Counted from the stretch's first letter, positions 6,056 through 13,927 are shown. The stretch: DNA of 23,419 nt from an uncultured Campylobacter sp. (GCA_937965895.1 CALCKS010000246.1:1-23419); one strand, 5' to 3'. The notes: a model not told the origin generated them from the sequence alone. Program-made: numbers and translations.

Positions 6056-7330
6056 TTACTTATATTGTATTTTTAACTTGTTATCTTCGTTTTCATTGTC
6101 GGTATAGCTATGTTTTAAGTCTGTATTACTATCATTATTTAAAAGATAACTCTTCCCGTTTTCTTTTATTTTTAAACAACCGAATTTTACAAGCTCGTCA
6201 ATTTCTTTTTTAGCCATATCTTTGCTGATTTTAGCAATAGAGGCAAATTTGGCGATATCTATACCGCCGTCAAAGTTACTAACGCCGACGTCCAATACTT
6301 TGTTTAGGACTTTTTGTTGGGTCTTGTTTAAATTACAAGTTCTAAATTTATCCCAAAAATCAGTCTTAAAGACAATATTCTTTATAAGATTGATACTATC
6401 TTTGATGGCATGGTTCGTCATTTCTAAATGCCATTTAATCCATGCCGTAAAATCACAATTTGGATTACTCACAAGTTTGGTCGTTTGTTCTAGCTTCTCG
6501 TAATAAGCTTTTTTGTTGCTTTGAATAATGCTAGAAATAGAATACAATTTAATATTATTATTCGGCAAGCAATAGTCCGCCAAAGCCCTTGTTATTCTAC
6601 CGTTACCGTCATCGTATGGATGTATAACTACAAACCATAGATGAGCTATCGCACTTTTTACATAAGCGTTTTCTTGACTATTATTAATAAAATCCAAAAA
6701 TAACTTCATATCTTTTTCAATATGTTTTGGCGGAACAGCTTCATAATGAATCTTTTCGCGCGTCATTGCCCCAGAAACAACTTGCATTTGGCTATCTCTA
6801 AATTGAGCTACTTTGATTTTAAATAAACCGCTATATCCGCTCTCAAATATAGCATTATGCCAACCGTGCAGTCTTTCGATACTCATAGGCGCTTTATTCA
6901 AATTTGCGTCTAGTAATATCGATACTAAATTATCGGTTTGTCTAGTCGAGCTAGTATCAGCCAAGCCGTCAAACTTTTCGTCTATTTTCTTTTTTATCGA
7001 TGAGCGAACGCTTGCTCTATCGAGTATTTCGCCTTCAATAAGCGATGAGTTTATAATCTCGTTTTCCAATGAGCTGATTTGAGCTTGTAAAAAATCGTTT
7101 TTATTTATTTTATTTACTATATTACTTAATATAGTATGATTTTTTTCTATCTCCTTAATTATCTCAACAGTATCTATCTTATTATAAATAAAATTTGGAT
7201 AGTTATGGTGTTGCCATATCCATTTTTTATTCTTATACGACTCATCACAAAATATATTTTCATTGGTTATATTATACGCATTTAAGGCATTACTAATGTT
7301 TTTTTGTTTATCGTTGTTATTAATATCCAT
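6056..7330 (-). CDS. Fic-family protein with N-terminal DUF4172-type domain
   Basis: A 424-residue member of the larger Fic group with an extra N-terminal domain. The N-terminus includes WIWQHHNYPNFIYN (37-50), typical of DUF4172. It is followed by the inhibitory helix motif SSLIEG (95-100) and the active-site motif HPYDDGNGRITR with catalytic His237. A helix-turn-helix-like segment near the C-terminus (FASIAKISKDMAKKEIDELV) suggests DNA binding, hence possible autoregulation. The last ~25 residues are polar and rich in Asn and Asp. The ATG is preceded by AAGGA at 7 nt and by a near-consensus promoter. As first gene of the five-gene minus-strand array it could set the expression of the Fic and zeta genes behind it. 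It is likely to be an AMP-transferring regulator with built-in inhibition; the target is unknown. Confidence 0.9.
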   Translation of the reverse strand: MDINNNDKQKNISNALNAYNITNENIFCDESYKNKKWIWQHHNYPNFIYNKIDTVEIIKEIEKNHTILSNIVNKINKNDFLQAQISSLENEIINSSLIEGEILDRASVRSSIKKKIDEKFDGLADTSSTRQTDNLVSILLDANLNKAPMSIERLHGWHNAIFESGYSGLFKIKVAQFRDSQMQVVSGAMTREKIHYEAVPPKHIEKDMKLFLDFINNSQENAYVKSAIAHLWFVVIHPYDDGNGRITRALADYCLPNNNIKLYSISSIIQSNKKAYYEKLEQTTKLVSNPNCDFTAWIKWHLEMTNHAIKDSINLIKNIVFKTDFWDKFRTCNLNKTQQKVLNKVLDVGVSNFDGGIDIAKFASIAKISKDMAKKEIDELVKFGCLKIKENGKSYLLNNDSNTDLKHSYTDNENEDNKLKIQYK

Positions 7331-7351
7331 ATTTAATCCTTAATATAGTGT

Positions 7352-7380
7352 ATTATAGCTAATATATTGAAATAGGTCAA
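7352..7380 (-). promoter_or_regulatory. Strong promoter of the Fic-Fic-zeta array
   Basis: Minus strand TTGACC (7375-7380), a 17 bp spacer, then a perfect TATAAT (7352-7357). It lies 22 bp before the start codon of the DUF4172-Fic gene. I see no comparably strong promoter in the short gaps further down the array, so it may drive all five genes. Confidence 0.65.
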
Positions 7381-7438
7381 TACAATATACGCTTTATAGC
7401 TTATTTCTATAAATAATACCTAGTTATATAATTATTAC

Positions 7439-7466
7439 TTGACAAATTTAGCTATTGTGATATAAT
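7439..7466 (+). promoter_or_regulatory. Strong promoter of the recombinase gene
   Basis: A perfect TTGACA (7439-7444) and an extended -10 TGATATAAT with TATAAT at 7461-7466 are separated by 16 bp. The start codon is about 115 bp downstream, leaving a long leader that contains the palindrome at 7545-7573. This promoter is back-to-back with that of the Fic array. Confidence 0.65.
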
Positions 7467-7544
7467 ATTCTAAATTATTTACATAATAGTATTTAAAAAT
7501 AAGAGCTTTTAAAAAATTTATCCTTGTGATAAATCTTAAAAAAT

Positions 7545-7573
7545 ATTTTACATAATAACCAATTATGTAAAAT
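7545..7573. promoter_or_regulatory. 12-5-12 bp palindrome in the recombinase leader
   Basis: ATTTTACATAAT and its exact reverse complement ATTATGTAAAAT flank five central bases (AACCA). The word TTTACATAAT appears a further time as a direct copy at 7478-7487, between promoter and palindrome. The layout of two 12 bp arms around a short core resembles Xer-type recombination sites, and the recombinase ATG follows 14 bp later. It could equally be an operator or an RNA hairpin that hides the ribosome binding site (AGAGGA, 7579-7584). Confidence 0.55.
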
Positions 7574-7587
7574 AAAAAGAGGAATTT

Positions 7588-8577
7588 ATGAAAAATGACG
7601 AAAAACTAGACTTTGCGGATGAGATGGCAAACTACCGCGATAACTTTATTTCGTATAATAAAATAGCAGACAAGAGCATTAATACGATTAACACGTATAA
7701 AAATTGTCTTGACGGCTTTGTAGAGTTTTGTTATGAGAATAATGACGTAATTACATTTAACAACCTAAGTCAAAAGCATATAACAGACTACTTTATATGG
7801 CTAGATGAACTATATAAGAAAAAACAAAAGAAAAAGGCTACTAATAAAAGTAAAAGTATATCAAGCTCAACAAAGCTTAGTTATTTAACTATCTTAAAGA
7901 TTTTCTTTAAGTATATTACTAATAATAACGATATGCTTATAGATTTAGAAAAAATACTAGATAACTACAAGATTGCAAAGAAAAAGACGAGCAAGCTTGA
8001 AAATTTTATGAAAGAGAGTGAGAGGGATAAAATTTTAGATTACGTAGAAAATAGGCTCGTTAAGAAACCCGAGTATAGATATAATAAAAATTATAGAGAT
8101 TCACTCTTAATAAAGCTAATGTTAAAAAGCGGACTTAGAATAAGCGAGGCGTTAAATTTAAAATTTAGCGATTTTCAAGAGAGCGACGACGGAGAATTTT
8201 ATGATATAAACATACTAGCTAAGGGCGGAGAGTATCAGACGGCATATATAGCAAAAAGTTATATAAAGGCTGATTTTGAGAGATTGTTAAGTATTAATCT
8301 CCCTGAAAATTATATCTTTACCAGTGGGTGTAGCGATAAACCAATTTCCAGACAAAACGTTTATTCTTTACTAGCTCGCATATACAGAAAGTGCGGCATA
8401 GTAAATAAAAGGGGTTGTCATATACTAAGACACTCGTTTGCTATGAATATGGTTGAGAAAAATACGAATTTGGGCGTTATCCAAAAGGCTCTTAGGCACA
8501 AAAAGATACAGACTACTATGATATACGCTGACGCTACTGGGGATATGGTTAAGAAAGAGATGAAAAGGGTGATGTAA
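7588..8577 (+). CDS. Tyrosine recombinase / integrase
   Basis: A 329-residue site-specific recombinase that should cut and rejoin DNA through a phosphotyrosine link. An N-terminal core-binding domain (about 10-125) contains the SINTINTYKNCLDGFVEF and SSTKLSYLTILKIFFKYI helices. The catalytic domain has all expected residues: Arg184 (SGLRISEAL), Lys212 (ILAKGGEYQ), His278 and Arg281 (HILRHSF), His304 (LRHKK) and the nucleophile Tyr313 (TMIYAD). The size and single-chain organisation are like the Xer/XerH-type enzymes of Campylobacterota, but I cannot tell a chromosomal XerH from an element-borne paralog. Its place between toxin loci and its own strong promoter favour an element-borne enzyme. 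The ribosome binding site is AGAGGA. No attachment-site duplication of the island could be identified. Confidence 0.92.
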   Translation: MKNDEKLDFADEMANYRDNFISYNKIADKSINTINTYKNCLDGFVEFCYENNDVITFNNLSQKHITDYFIWLDELYKKKQKKKATNKSKSISSSTKLSYLTILKIFFKYITNNNDMLIDLEKILDNYKIAKKKTSKLENFMKESERDKILDYVENRLVKKPEYRYNKNYRDSLLIKLMLKSGLRISEALNLKFSDFQESDDGEFYDINILAKGGEYQTAYIAKSYIKADFERLLSINLPENYIFTSGCSDKPISRQNVYSLLARIYRKCGIVNKRGCHILRHSFAMNMVEKNTNLGVIQKALRHKKIQTTMIYADATGDMVKKEMKRVM

Positions 8578-8588
8578 GAAAAAGTATG

Positions 8589-8594
8589 TATAAT
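8589..8594 (+). promoter_or_regulatory. -10 box upstream of the hicA relic and hicB genes
   Basis: A perfect TATAAT lies 22 bp before the probable TTG start of the hicA relic and just after the recombinase stop codon. No clear -35 box is seen. A ribosome-binding-like AAAAGG is at 8603-8608. Confidence 0.4.
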
Positions 8595-8615
8595 ATACGT
8601 ATAAAAGGCAAAAAT

Positions 8616-8841
8616 TTGAGTAAAAATGACAAATTATTAAAAGAGCTTGAAAACAATCCTAAAAATGTAAAATTTGAAGTGCTTGAAAAGTTGCTTTTAA
8701 ATAATGGCTTTAATTTACGTGGCATAAAAAAGCTCACATCATTAATTCACAAATGGTAAAATTTTGCTTACTTTGCCATATAAAAAGCCCATAAAAACGT
8801 ATTATATCAAGCTAGTTTTGGACGCCATAAAGGACAAATAA
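8616..8841 (+). pseudogene. HicA-like toxin with a frameshift and a nonsense codon
   Basis: HicA toxins are small mRNA interferases. From a TTG at 8616, 7 nt after AAAAGG, the first part reads MSKNDKLLKELENNPKNVKF, then EVLEKLLLNNGFNLRG, typical of a longer HicA N-terminus. An extra A in the run at 8726-8731 then shifts the frame. In the restored frame the sequence reads IKSSHH, a TAA stop (8743-8745, probably an AAA lysine codon changed), and FTNGKILLTLPYKKPIKTYY through VLDAIKDK to a TAA that overlaps the hicB start by one base. The active-site histidine pair (SHH) is retained, but two independent lesions make the gene inactive. As read, the first frame ends at 8760. Confidence 0.82.
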
Positions 8842-9194
8842 TGAAAAATTTGGACTACTATCTAAACCTGCCGTATAAGATAGAGCTTAAAAAAATACCA
8901 CAAAATCAAGGTGGTGGCTGGGGTGCGTTTATGCCTGAATTTAATAACATTGCGTTTTTTTATGGTGATGGCGAAAGCAAAGAAGAAGCCCTTGCCGAGC
9001 TCGAAGAAGCTTTTAAATTTACGATAGAAACAGCACTTACTGACGGTATAAATATACCAGAGCCAATCGATGAAAATGCCAAGGTTCGCATAAATTTAAC
9101 TATACCAAAAGGCGTTTTAAACGCAATTGACGCCGTTACGAATAACCGTTCGGCGTGGCTTAGCGAGCTTGCCAGAAAAGCATTGGCTATATAA
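8841..9194 (+). CDS. HicB-family antitoxin, first of two
   Basis: A 117-residue HicB-type antitoxin. The N-terminal half has the partial RNase-H-like fold of HicB (YYLNLPYKIELKKI, GGWGAFMPEF, then GDGESKEEALAELEEAFKFT). The C-terminal half looks like a ribbon-helix-helix DNA-binding part (VRINLTIPKGVLNAIDAV, then RSAWLSELARKAL). It overlaps the hicA relic by one base (TAATG), the normal toxin-antitoxin coupling. HicB neutralises HicA and represses the operon. Here the cognate toxin is broken, so the gene could be an orphan regulator or could protect against a related HicA. Confidence 0.9.
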   Translation: MKNLDYYLNLPYKIELKKIPQNQGGGWGAFMPEFNNIAFFYGDGESKEEALAELEEAFKFTIETALTDGINIPEPIDENAKVRINLTIPKGVLNAIDAVTNNRSAWLSELARKALAI

Positions 9195-9195
9195 T

Positions 9196-9573
9196 ATGTC
9201 GGTCGTAAGAAATTTAAACTACTACCTAAATTTACCCTATGTCGCAATCGTCGTAAAGGATAAAAACTTTGACGATACGTTTTACTATTATGCTTACTAC
9301 AAGGAGTATGAATATATCAAAGGCGCTGGAAATAACGAGGCCGAAGCTATAAGTGATTTAAAAAGTGCATTTAAAGACGCGTTGGTCGAAATGCTAGCGG
9401 ATAACGAAGAAATAATAGAACCTAGGTCGCTTAGTATTAAAACAAAAAGCTATGCTATTACTATGAAAGAAAATATAATGCAAGAGATAGATACCGCGGC
9501 AAAAGAGCTCGGCATTTCTCGTTCGGCATTCTTGGCTATTTCGGCTAAAAACTATATACGCACGTTGCAATAA
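9196..9573 (+). CDS. Second HicB-like antitoxin
   Basis: A 125-residue paralog of the preceding antitoxin, starting at an ATG one base after its stop codon. The frame is also open 23 codons further upstream, inside the first gene, but the start at 9196 gives the same N-terminal layout as its neighbour (RNLNYYLNLPYVAIVV against KNLDYYLNLPYKIEL). The central part is diverged and tyrosine-rich (TFYYYAYYKEYEYIKGAG), then NNEAEAISDLKSAFKDAL matches the HicB helix. The C-terminus is ribbon-helix-helix-like (YAITMKENIMQEIDTAAKEL, SRSAFLAISAKNYI). No second hicA is present. It looks like a tandem duplication that has diverged strongly, or a captured antitoxin. Confidence 0.85.
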   Translation: MSVVRNLNYYLNLPYVAIVVKDKNFDDTFYYYAYYKEYEYIKGAGNNEAEAISDLKSAFKDALVEMLADNEEIIEPRSLSIKTKSYAITMKENIMQEIDTAAKELGISRSAFLAISAKNYIRTLQ

Positions 9574-9777
9574 TATACAAAAAGAAACGGATATAGTGAG
9601 GTAAATACATAGAATTTATAATATGGCTTCAAAAATAAAATATAAATTTGTATTTACATTTTAAATTTAGCTATGTTTCATAAAATTTAAGTTTAATAGA
9701 ACTAAAATTAATTTTTGACTATGGCTCTTGATGTATATAAAAACGTCATATAAATTTGTATAATACAATAAAGCTAA

Positions 9778-10557
9778 CTATATTTTGGTATTAGAATCTC
9801 TCATAAAAGCGTCGATTTTATTATTAATGCTTGTATTATTTTTTATGTTTTCCTTATCCAGGCTATATATTGAGTACATAAATGAAAGCGCGACCGCCAC
9901 TATAGCCATCAGTATCACAAGAGTTCTAGTTCCACCAAAAGTAAATTTTTTAAGTATATTGTCAGGTTTAGAAGGACTATAGGCTTTTTTAAATAACGTA
10001 TCTTCATCGCTGCCTATCAAAGGGGCAATAGCTGATGCTATACTTTCACAAAGATATCCGATCTTTTCGTTACAATCATTCTCAAGGTCGTATTTGCCCC
10101 TATACCCAAGAGTTAAACAAGCATAAACAACCTCCAAAAGATCTTTGTTTTTCATGGGGTTTTCAAACCATTTTTCCATTATACCAAAAAATTTATTTCC
10201 ACCTAAATTTTCGTTAAATAGTCTAATAGTAAGAGTATTATTTGCCCAAAAACTATTCATAAAAAGTTCATTTTTCATAAGACTCTCATCTATAAAGACA
10301 CAGACGCAGTATCTGAGCCTAGTAATATCGTCTTCATCATAAATTCTAAGACTAGCCAGTTTTGAGCTTATGCTAAGTATATCATTGGTTAATTTCTCTT
10401 TTAAACCAACCATTTGCTCTTGTGAAATATTTTGTATCTTTGACATTCTATTAGCTAGAAGCAAAAGCGGCAAGACATGATCTAGGGCCTGATTTGTCCC
10501 CAGCCCTTGGAGTCGACTTTCAAACAATATAGAAAATGAATTATCTTTACTTTGCAC
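9778..10557 (-). CDS. tssL: T6SS membrane-complex protein TssL (DotU/IcmH type)
   Basis: TssL is a tail-anchored inner-membrane subunit that, with TssJ and TssM, forms the T6SS envelope complex and recruits the baseplate. This 259-residue form has the cytosolic DotU domain with typical blocks RYCVCVFIDESLM (about 82-94), ENLGGNKFFG and CLTLGYRGKYD. A transmembrane segment follows at about 210-232 (TRTLVILMAIVAVALSFMYS), then a 27-residue periplasmic tail. It lacks the peptidoglycan-binding OmpA domain found in long TssL variants. The start is a GTG, 7 nt after AAAGG, and lies 18 bp after tssK. It is last in the tssJKL operon. Confidence 0.92.
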   Translation of the reverse strand: MQSKDNSFSILFESRLQGLGTNQALDHVLPLLLLANRMSKIQNISQEQMVGLKEKLTNDILSISSKLASLRIYDEDDITRLRYCVCVFIDESLMKNELFMNSFWANNTLTIRLFNENLGGNKFFGIMEKWFENPMKNKDLLEVVYACLTLGYRGKYDLENDCNEKIGYLCESIASAIAPLIGSDEDTLFKKAYSPSKPDNILKKFTFGGTRTLVILMAIVAVALSFMYSIYSLDKENIKNNTSINNKIDAFMRDSNTKI

Positions 10558-10575
10558 CTATAGGCCTTTAAAATT

Positions 10576-11970
10576 TTATAGTATAGCCCACATTTTTATA
10601 TCCGGGTTAGTTATATTATTTGTGACATATACGCTGATAATATTCTCGCCTATAAAAGACTTGAATAGCTTGTCATTCTTGTCTAGTCTATAATAAACAT
10701 ACCCGTTTAATCTTGGAAGAGTAGTTGGAATAATTGAAACCTGCTCGATATTAAGACCGTTAAGCTGGGATGCCACTATATTTTTAATGCTAGATTGAGT
10801 ATGAATCTTGCACTGTTCTTTAAAATTCTTAAGTAAATAATCGCTATTAACATTAGAGCTAACAGCCAAAAATAGTTCGCCTTTTTCAATAATACCAGCG
10901 TTATCAAACATGCAATCAAAAAAGCCGTGAGCATTTGATGCGATGCGCGCCATGACATATTTTGGGGAGATGACTTTGGAAAATAACAGCCTTATGTTGT
11001 TAATAAGTAGAGAAAAAGTAGTGCTTAGATCGTCATGTTTGTAAGCTATAAAATCGCTAAAACTATCGTCGTTGCTCAAGGCGGTCAAATCAGCCTGAAA
11101 ATCAACTAGCTTCTCATATAAAAATTCAGGATGAATTTTTTGTCTATTTGCTATAGATGCAAAGTTAAGACTCCATTTTTTTAGCATATTTAGGGTCAAA
11201 TAAGTAGTAAAATCAAGAGTGTTTTTTGATTGATCTATGCCCTTAAATATGCCTAAAAAAGTCTGCTTATGTTGTCTTGTCGAATATATCATCTCATCGA
11301 TAAATTGCCTTATAAACGGATGCTTGCTTATATCAAGGCAGGTCGGAATAAATTTATCGTCTAACTTTATTTGTCTACTTGAGCTGATTTTTTGTATTTT
11401 ACAAATCGGAATCTCTAGCTCATACGGGGTCTTGCTGCCCAAAACGCCCAAACTGGTTTTAAGACTAGCAAGAACGATGCTTTCTTTATCCTGATCAAAG
11501 GCCGATCCAAGTAGATACTCTTCTTCATCGCTCAAATCATTTAGCACATCGACACTAGCATCATCATGAACTTTGGAGCTAATAATGGCTCTGGTTGCTT
11601 TAAATTTAGAGCTTGTTATGCTATTTTGGAGACTAACGTCGACTACTAAATTACTCATAGGTATTTTCAAAACTATTATGGACGAGGACAATGAATCAAA
11701 CTCTACCTCTAGAGGCTCGGGGAGCTCATCTTCATCTGGGGCGTTAAATACAGATCCGTCTTGAACGATAGCAGAAATTCTTCTTAGTCCTATTTTCCCT
11801 TGCTCTAGTAGCTCGCTTGAAATTTGAATATCCAAAACACCGTAAAGGTTGGAAAAAGAAGATATAGTTTTTAAATTTATATTTCTCTCAAGATACCTTT
11901 CTTGCTGCTCAAAGTGAATCTTATCGACACTCATTCCATTATACCAAACGACTTTTAAATTTTCAGCCAT
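10576..11970 (-). CDS. tssK: T6SS baseplate adaptor TssK
   Basis: TssK trimers join the TssEFG wedges of the baseplate to the cytosolic part of TssL/TssM. The 464-residue length fits the family. Characteristic are the N-terminal block VVWYNGMSVDKIHFEQQERY (7-26) with the following SSFSNLYGVLDIQI, a central helical part (NMLKKWSLNFASIANRQKIHP), and the C-terminal head domain with RIASNAHGFFDCMF and LNGYVYYRLDKN. It lies 18 bp from both neighbours, in an operon with tssJ before and tssL after. The gene is free of frameshifts. Confidence 0.93.
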   Translation of the reverse strand: MAENLKVVWYNGMSVDKIHFEQQERYLERNINLKTISSFSNLYGVLDIQISSELLEQGKIGLRRISAIVQDGSVFNAPDEDELPEPLEVEFDSLSSSIIVLKIPMSNLVVDVSLQNSITSSKFKATRAIISSKVHDDASVDVLNDLSDEEEYLLGSAFDQDKESIVLASLKTSLGVLGSKTPYELEIPICKIQKISSSRQIKLDDKFIPTCLDISKHPFIRQFIDEMIYSTRQHKQTFLGIFKGIDQSKNTLDFTTYLTLNMLKKWSLNFASIANRQKIHPEFLYEKLVDFQADLTALSNDDSFSDFIAYKHDDLSTTFSLLINNIRLLFSKVISPKYVMARIASNAHGFFDCMFDNAGIIEKGELFLAVSSNVNSDYLLKNFKEQCKIHTQSSIKNIVASQLNGLNIEQVSIIPTTLPRLNGYVYYRLDKNDKLFKSFIGENIISVYVTNNITNPDIKMWAIL

Positions 11971-11988
11971 ATCTGCACAAGCTTTCGT

Positions 11989-12444
11989 TTATTCTTTTAC
12001 TACTAAGGATTTTGCTCCTAGAGCTTTTATATCCTTGTCCGATATGCTAAATATTAAATAATCCTCTTTTATGTCTGAAGTCTTTTTGAACTCCTTTATT
12101 TTAGTTTTTCCTTGATCAGCATAAAGCACCAATACACCTACATAAGGAACGTTTTCTTTGTCTATTTTCACGATAGACGCATTGGCATTTGGTTGAATTT
12201 GAAGTTTAATGGAGTCAATCTTATCTCTTCCTAGTACTTCGTTTTCTTTTGCAATAAGATCCATCTCGGTAGCCTCTTCAAACTTCTTAATATCGCTTAA
12301 CTGATAAACTATAACAGTTATTGGAACATTATCGCCGCGATTATTTAAGTTTGAGTTAGGCATATTGTTTATGCCAACTTGTATCTGACCACAACCTACC
12401 ATAAATATCATAAAAATAGTTGCTAAAAGCGCTTTTTTAAACAT
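11989..12444 (-). CDS. tssJ: T6SS outer-membrane lipoprotein TssJ
   Basis: TssJ is anchored in the outer membrane by lipidation and binds the periplasmic part of TssM. The 151-residue protein has a lysine-containing signal peptide and a lipobox FMVGC, so Cys18 should be the acylated N-terminus. The mature part has the TssJ pattern of beta strands (VPITVIVYQLSDIKKFEEAT) with the conserved ending seen in NVPYVGVLVLYADQG. It is first in the minus-strand operon tssJ-tssK-tssL, divergent from tssA. A ribosome-binding-like AAGG sits upstream of the ATG. Confidence 0.9.
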   Translation of the reverse strand: MFKKALLATIFMIFMVGCGQIQVGINNMPNSNLNNRGDNVPITVIVYQLSDIKKFEEATEMDLIAKENEVLGRDKIDSIKLQIQPNANASIVKIDKENVPYVGVLVLYADQGKTKIKEFKKTSDIKEDYLIFSISDKDIKALGAKSLVVKE

Positions 12445-12461
12445 AACTAATAACCTTGAAT

Positions 12462-12491
12462 AGTATATCTGTACAAGTATATCAAAGTAAA
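12462..12491 (-). promoter_or_regulatory. Probable promoter of the tssJKL operon
   Basis: Minus strand TTTACT (12486-12491), an 18 bp spacer and TATACT (12462-12467), about 18 bp before the tssJ start. It is only a moderate match to sigma-70. The 127 bp divergent gap between tssJ and tssA must also hold a tssA promoter, which I cannot place with confidence. Confidence 0.4.
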
Positions 12492-12571
12492 TTTAAAATA
12501 CTATTAAGGTAAATAATTTTATGATTTTAACTAATAATAGCTAGCAGATTTTAAATATATAGGGGTTTTAA

Positions 12572-13873
12572 ATGCAGTTATATTATGAGTTGAATAACAA
12601 TTTTTCCAATGATATTTTTTTGGATGAGCTACAAGACGAGATGTCTAAATACAAAACACTAGCTCACGAAAGCATAAAATGGGATAGGGTTTTTGATTGT
12701 TCTTATCAAATTTTACAATCATTCTCTCTCGATACGAAATTTTTTAGCTTTTTGTGCATAGCGGCTACGAATATAAATTCCCCCAAAAACTATGAAATTC
12801 TGAAAGACGTTTTAGAATTTTTTTTAGAAGTATTCAAAGATGATCCGCAAAGGCTTGGCCAAACGGAAAAACTACTAGCTATAAAAAGAAAAATTTTTAT
12901 TAATTCATTGGACGGTTTTATAGAAGAATTGAATAAACAAAATTTGAATTGTCCTCAAAATTTTGTAGACTCCATAGTCTTTTTGCTAAACGAACTAGAA
13001 AAAATTATAGATTATAAATTTGTAAATATCGATATCTCGGCTTACGCGTCAAAGCAATCCGAATCTGAAAATGCACAACCGTCGCATACGCAAATCGCCA
13101 ACCAGCCTCAAAGTAATACGCACGCTACGATTTCTTTGAATTTTGCAACTCATACGGATATTAAAGCCATCAATGATAGGGAATATAGAGACTTTTTTGT
13201 AAATCTATCGCTTGAGCTTCTTAAGGACGACTTACAAAACATCAATGCATATGCTATTTTTATGCAAGCGCTATGGGGCAGAATTAAGGCTTTGCCTACA
13301 AACAGCGATTTTATCTCGCCAGTTAGATATCCTGATCAAAATTTGATTATAAACATTAAAAATATTGAATCGCTGAATTTAGAAAATTTAATACTTTTTA
13401 TACGAAATTTGGTCTTAAATCCTTTTTGGATAGACGGTTTAATGATATTTTGTAAATTTTTAAGAAAAAACAATCTATTTTTCATAGAAAATTATATATC
13501 AGAACAAACTGCCGTATTTTTAAACAACCATATAGATATACGAAAATTAAAATTTCAAAATTCGGAAGACATGTGTCCTAAAGAAACTTTTGATTTTTTT
13601 ATGAGCCAAAAGAATACTAAACCAAAAAATACTTCCGACAAAAATATCAATGATTTAGATATAAATGAAATTTTAATAGACATAAATGCCAAAAATACAA
13701 CCAACAACTCGAGAGAAAATTTAAACTCTATGCTTTTAATGGCGAGTGCCTTTTCCGACAAAGGCATGAAAAGCAACGCAAAAACCATATACGCTCAAAT
13801 AGTAAATTTTATAGAAAATACCGAACTAAAAGAGTATCTTTCCGATATATATGAAGAAGCGAAATCATTTTAA
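12572..13873 (+). CDS. tssA: T6SS assembly protein TssA (ImpA_N, VasJ-like)
   Basis: TssA proteins prime and cap the growing sheath and tube. The 433-residue product starts with an ImpA_N-like helical domain (about 1-125, with ESIKWDRVFDCSYQILQSFS). A polar linker rich in Ser, Gln and Asn follows (about 168-195), then a middle helical domain (NREYRD-like start, NLILFIRNLVLNPFWIDGL). The C-terminal helical repeat part (MLLMASAFSDKGMKSNAKTI, YAQIVNF) resembles the VasJ-type TssA tail. The start ATG has AGGGG 6 nt upstream. The gene stands alone: a gap with a hairpin and a new -10 box separates it from tssB. The assignment rests on the N-terminal domain and the locus; the C-terminus is diverged. 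Confidence 0.85.
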   Translation: MQLYYELNNNFSNDIFLDELQDEMSKYKTLAHESIKWDRVFDCSYQILQSFSLDTKFFSFLCIAATNINSPKNYEILKDVLEFFLEVFKDDPQRLGQTEKLLAIKRKIFINSLDGFIEELNKQNLNCPQNFVDSIVFLLNELEKIIDYKFVNIDISAYASKQSESENAQPSHTQIANQPQSNTHATISLNFATHTDIKAINDREYRDFFVNLSLELLKDDLQNINAYAIFMQALWGRIKALPTNSDFISPVRYPDQNLIINIKNIESLNLENLILFIRNLVLNPFWIDGLMIFCKFLRKNNLFFIENYISEQTAVFLNNHIDIRKLKFQNSEDMCPKETFDFFMSQKNTKPKNTSDKNINDLDINEILIDINAKNTTNNSRENLNSMLLMASAFSDKGMKSNAKTIYAQIVNFIENTELKEYLSDIYEEAKSF

Positions 13874-13888
13874 AACTGTAAACCGATA

Positions 13889-13917
13889 AAATACTTAAAT
13901 AGTATTTAATATTTTTT
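13889..13917 (+). terminator. Weak terminator-like hairpin between tssA and tssB
   Basis: AAATACT and AGTATTT form a 7 bp stem around five bases, followed by a T-rich run (ATTTTTTT). The stem is AT-rich and therefore weak. It could partly separate tssA transcription from that of tssB, whose own -10 box follows directly. Confidence 0.3.
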
Positions 13918-13921
13918 TAAA

Positions 13922-13927
13922 TATAAT
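13922..13927 (+). promoter_or_regulatory. -10 box of the tssBCEFG operon
   Basis: A perfect TATAAT lies 38 bp before the tssB start codon, without a clear -35 box but behind a T-rich stretch. The ribosome binding site AAGGA is at 13954-13958. Confidence 0.5.

Noticed and set aside
6222..7082. Plus-strand frames of about 90 codons opposite the DUF4172-Fic gene
   Set aside because: The minus-strand frame has a complete Fic motif and promoter; the opposite frames are hydrophobic shadow translations.
5208..7330. Fic proteins as T6SS effectors
   Set aside because: They lack PAAR, MIX, RHS or signal features, are not next to vgrG or hcp, and carry class II self-inhibition typical of housekeeping or cytosolic Fic enzymes.
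9574..9777. Possible RNA gene or regulatory region between the second hicB and tssL
   Set aside because: The stretch is AT-rich between converging genes. A TATAAT at 9759-9764 exists but points into the antisense of tssL, and no terminator hairpin or structured RNA could be supported.
11237..11764. Plus-strand reading frames of 85 and 63 codons within tssK
   Set aside because: They are antisense shadows of a complete tssK and lack ribosome binding sites and recognisable domains.
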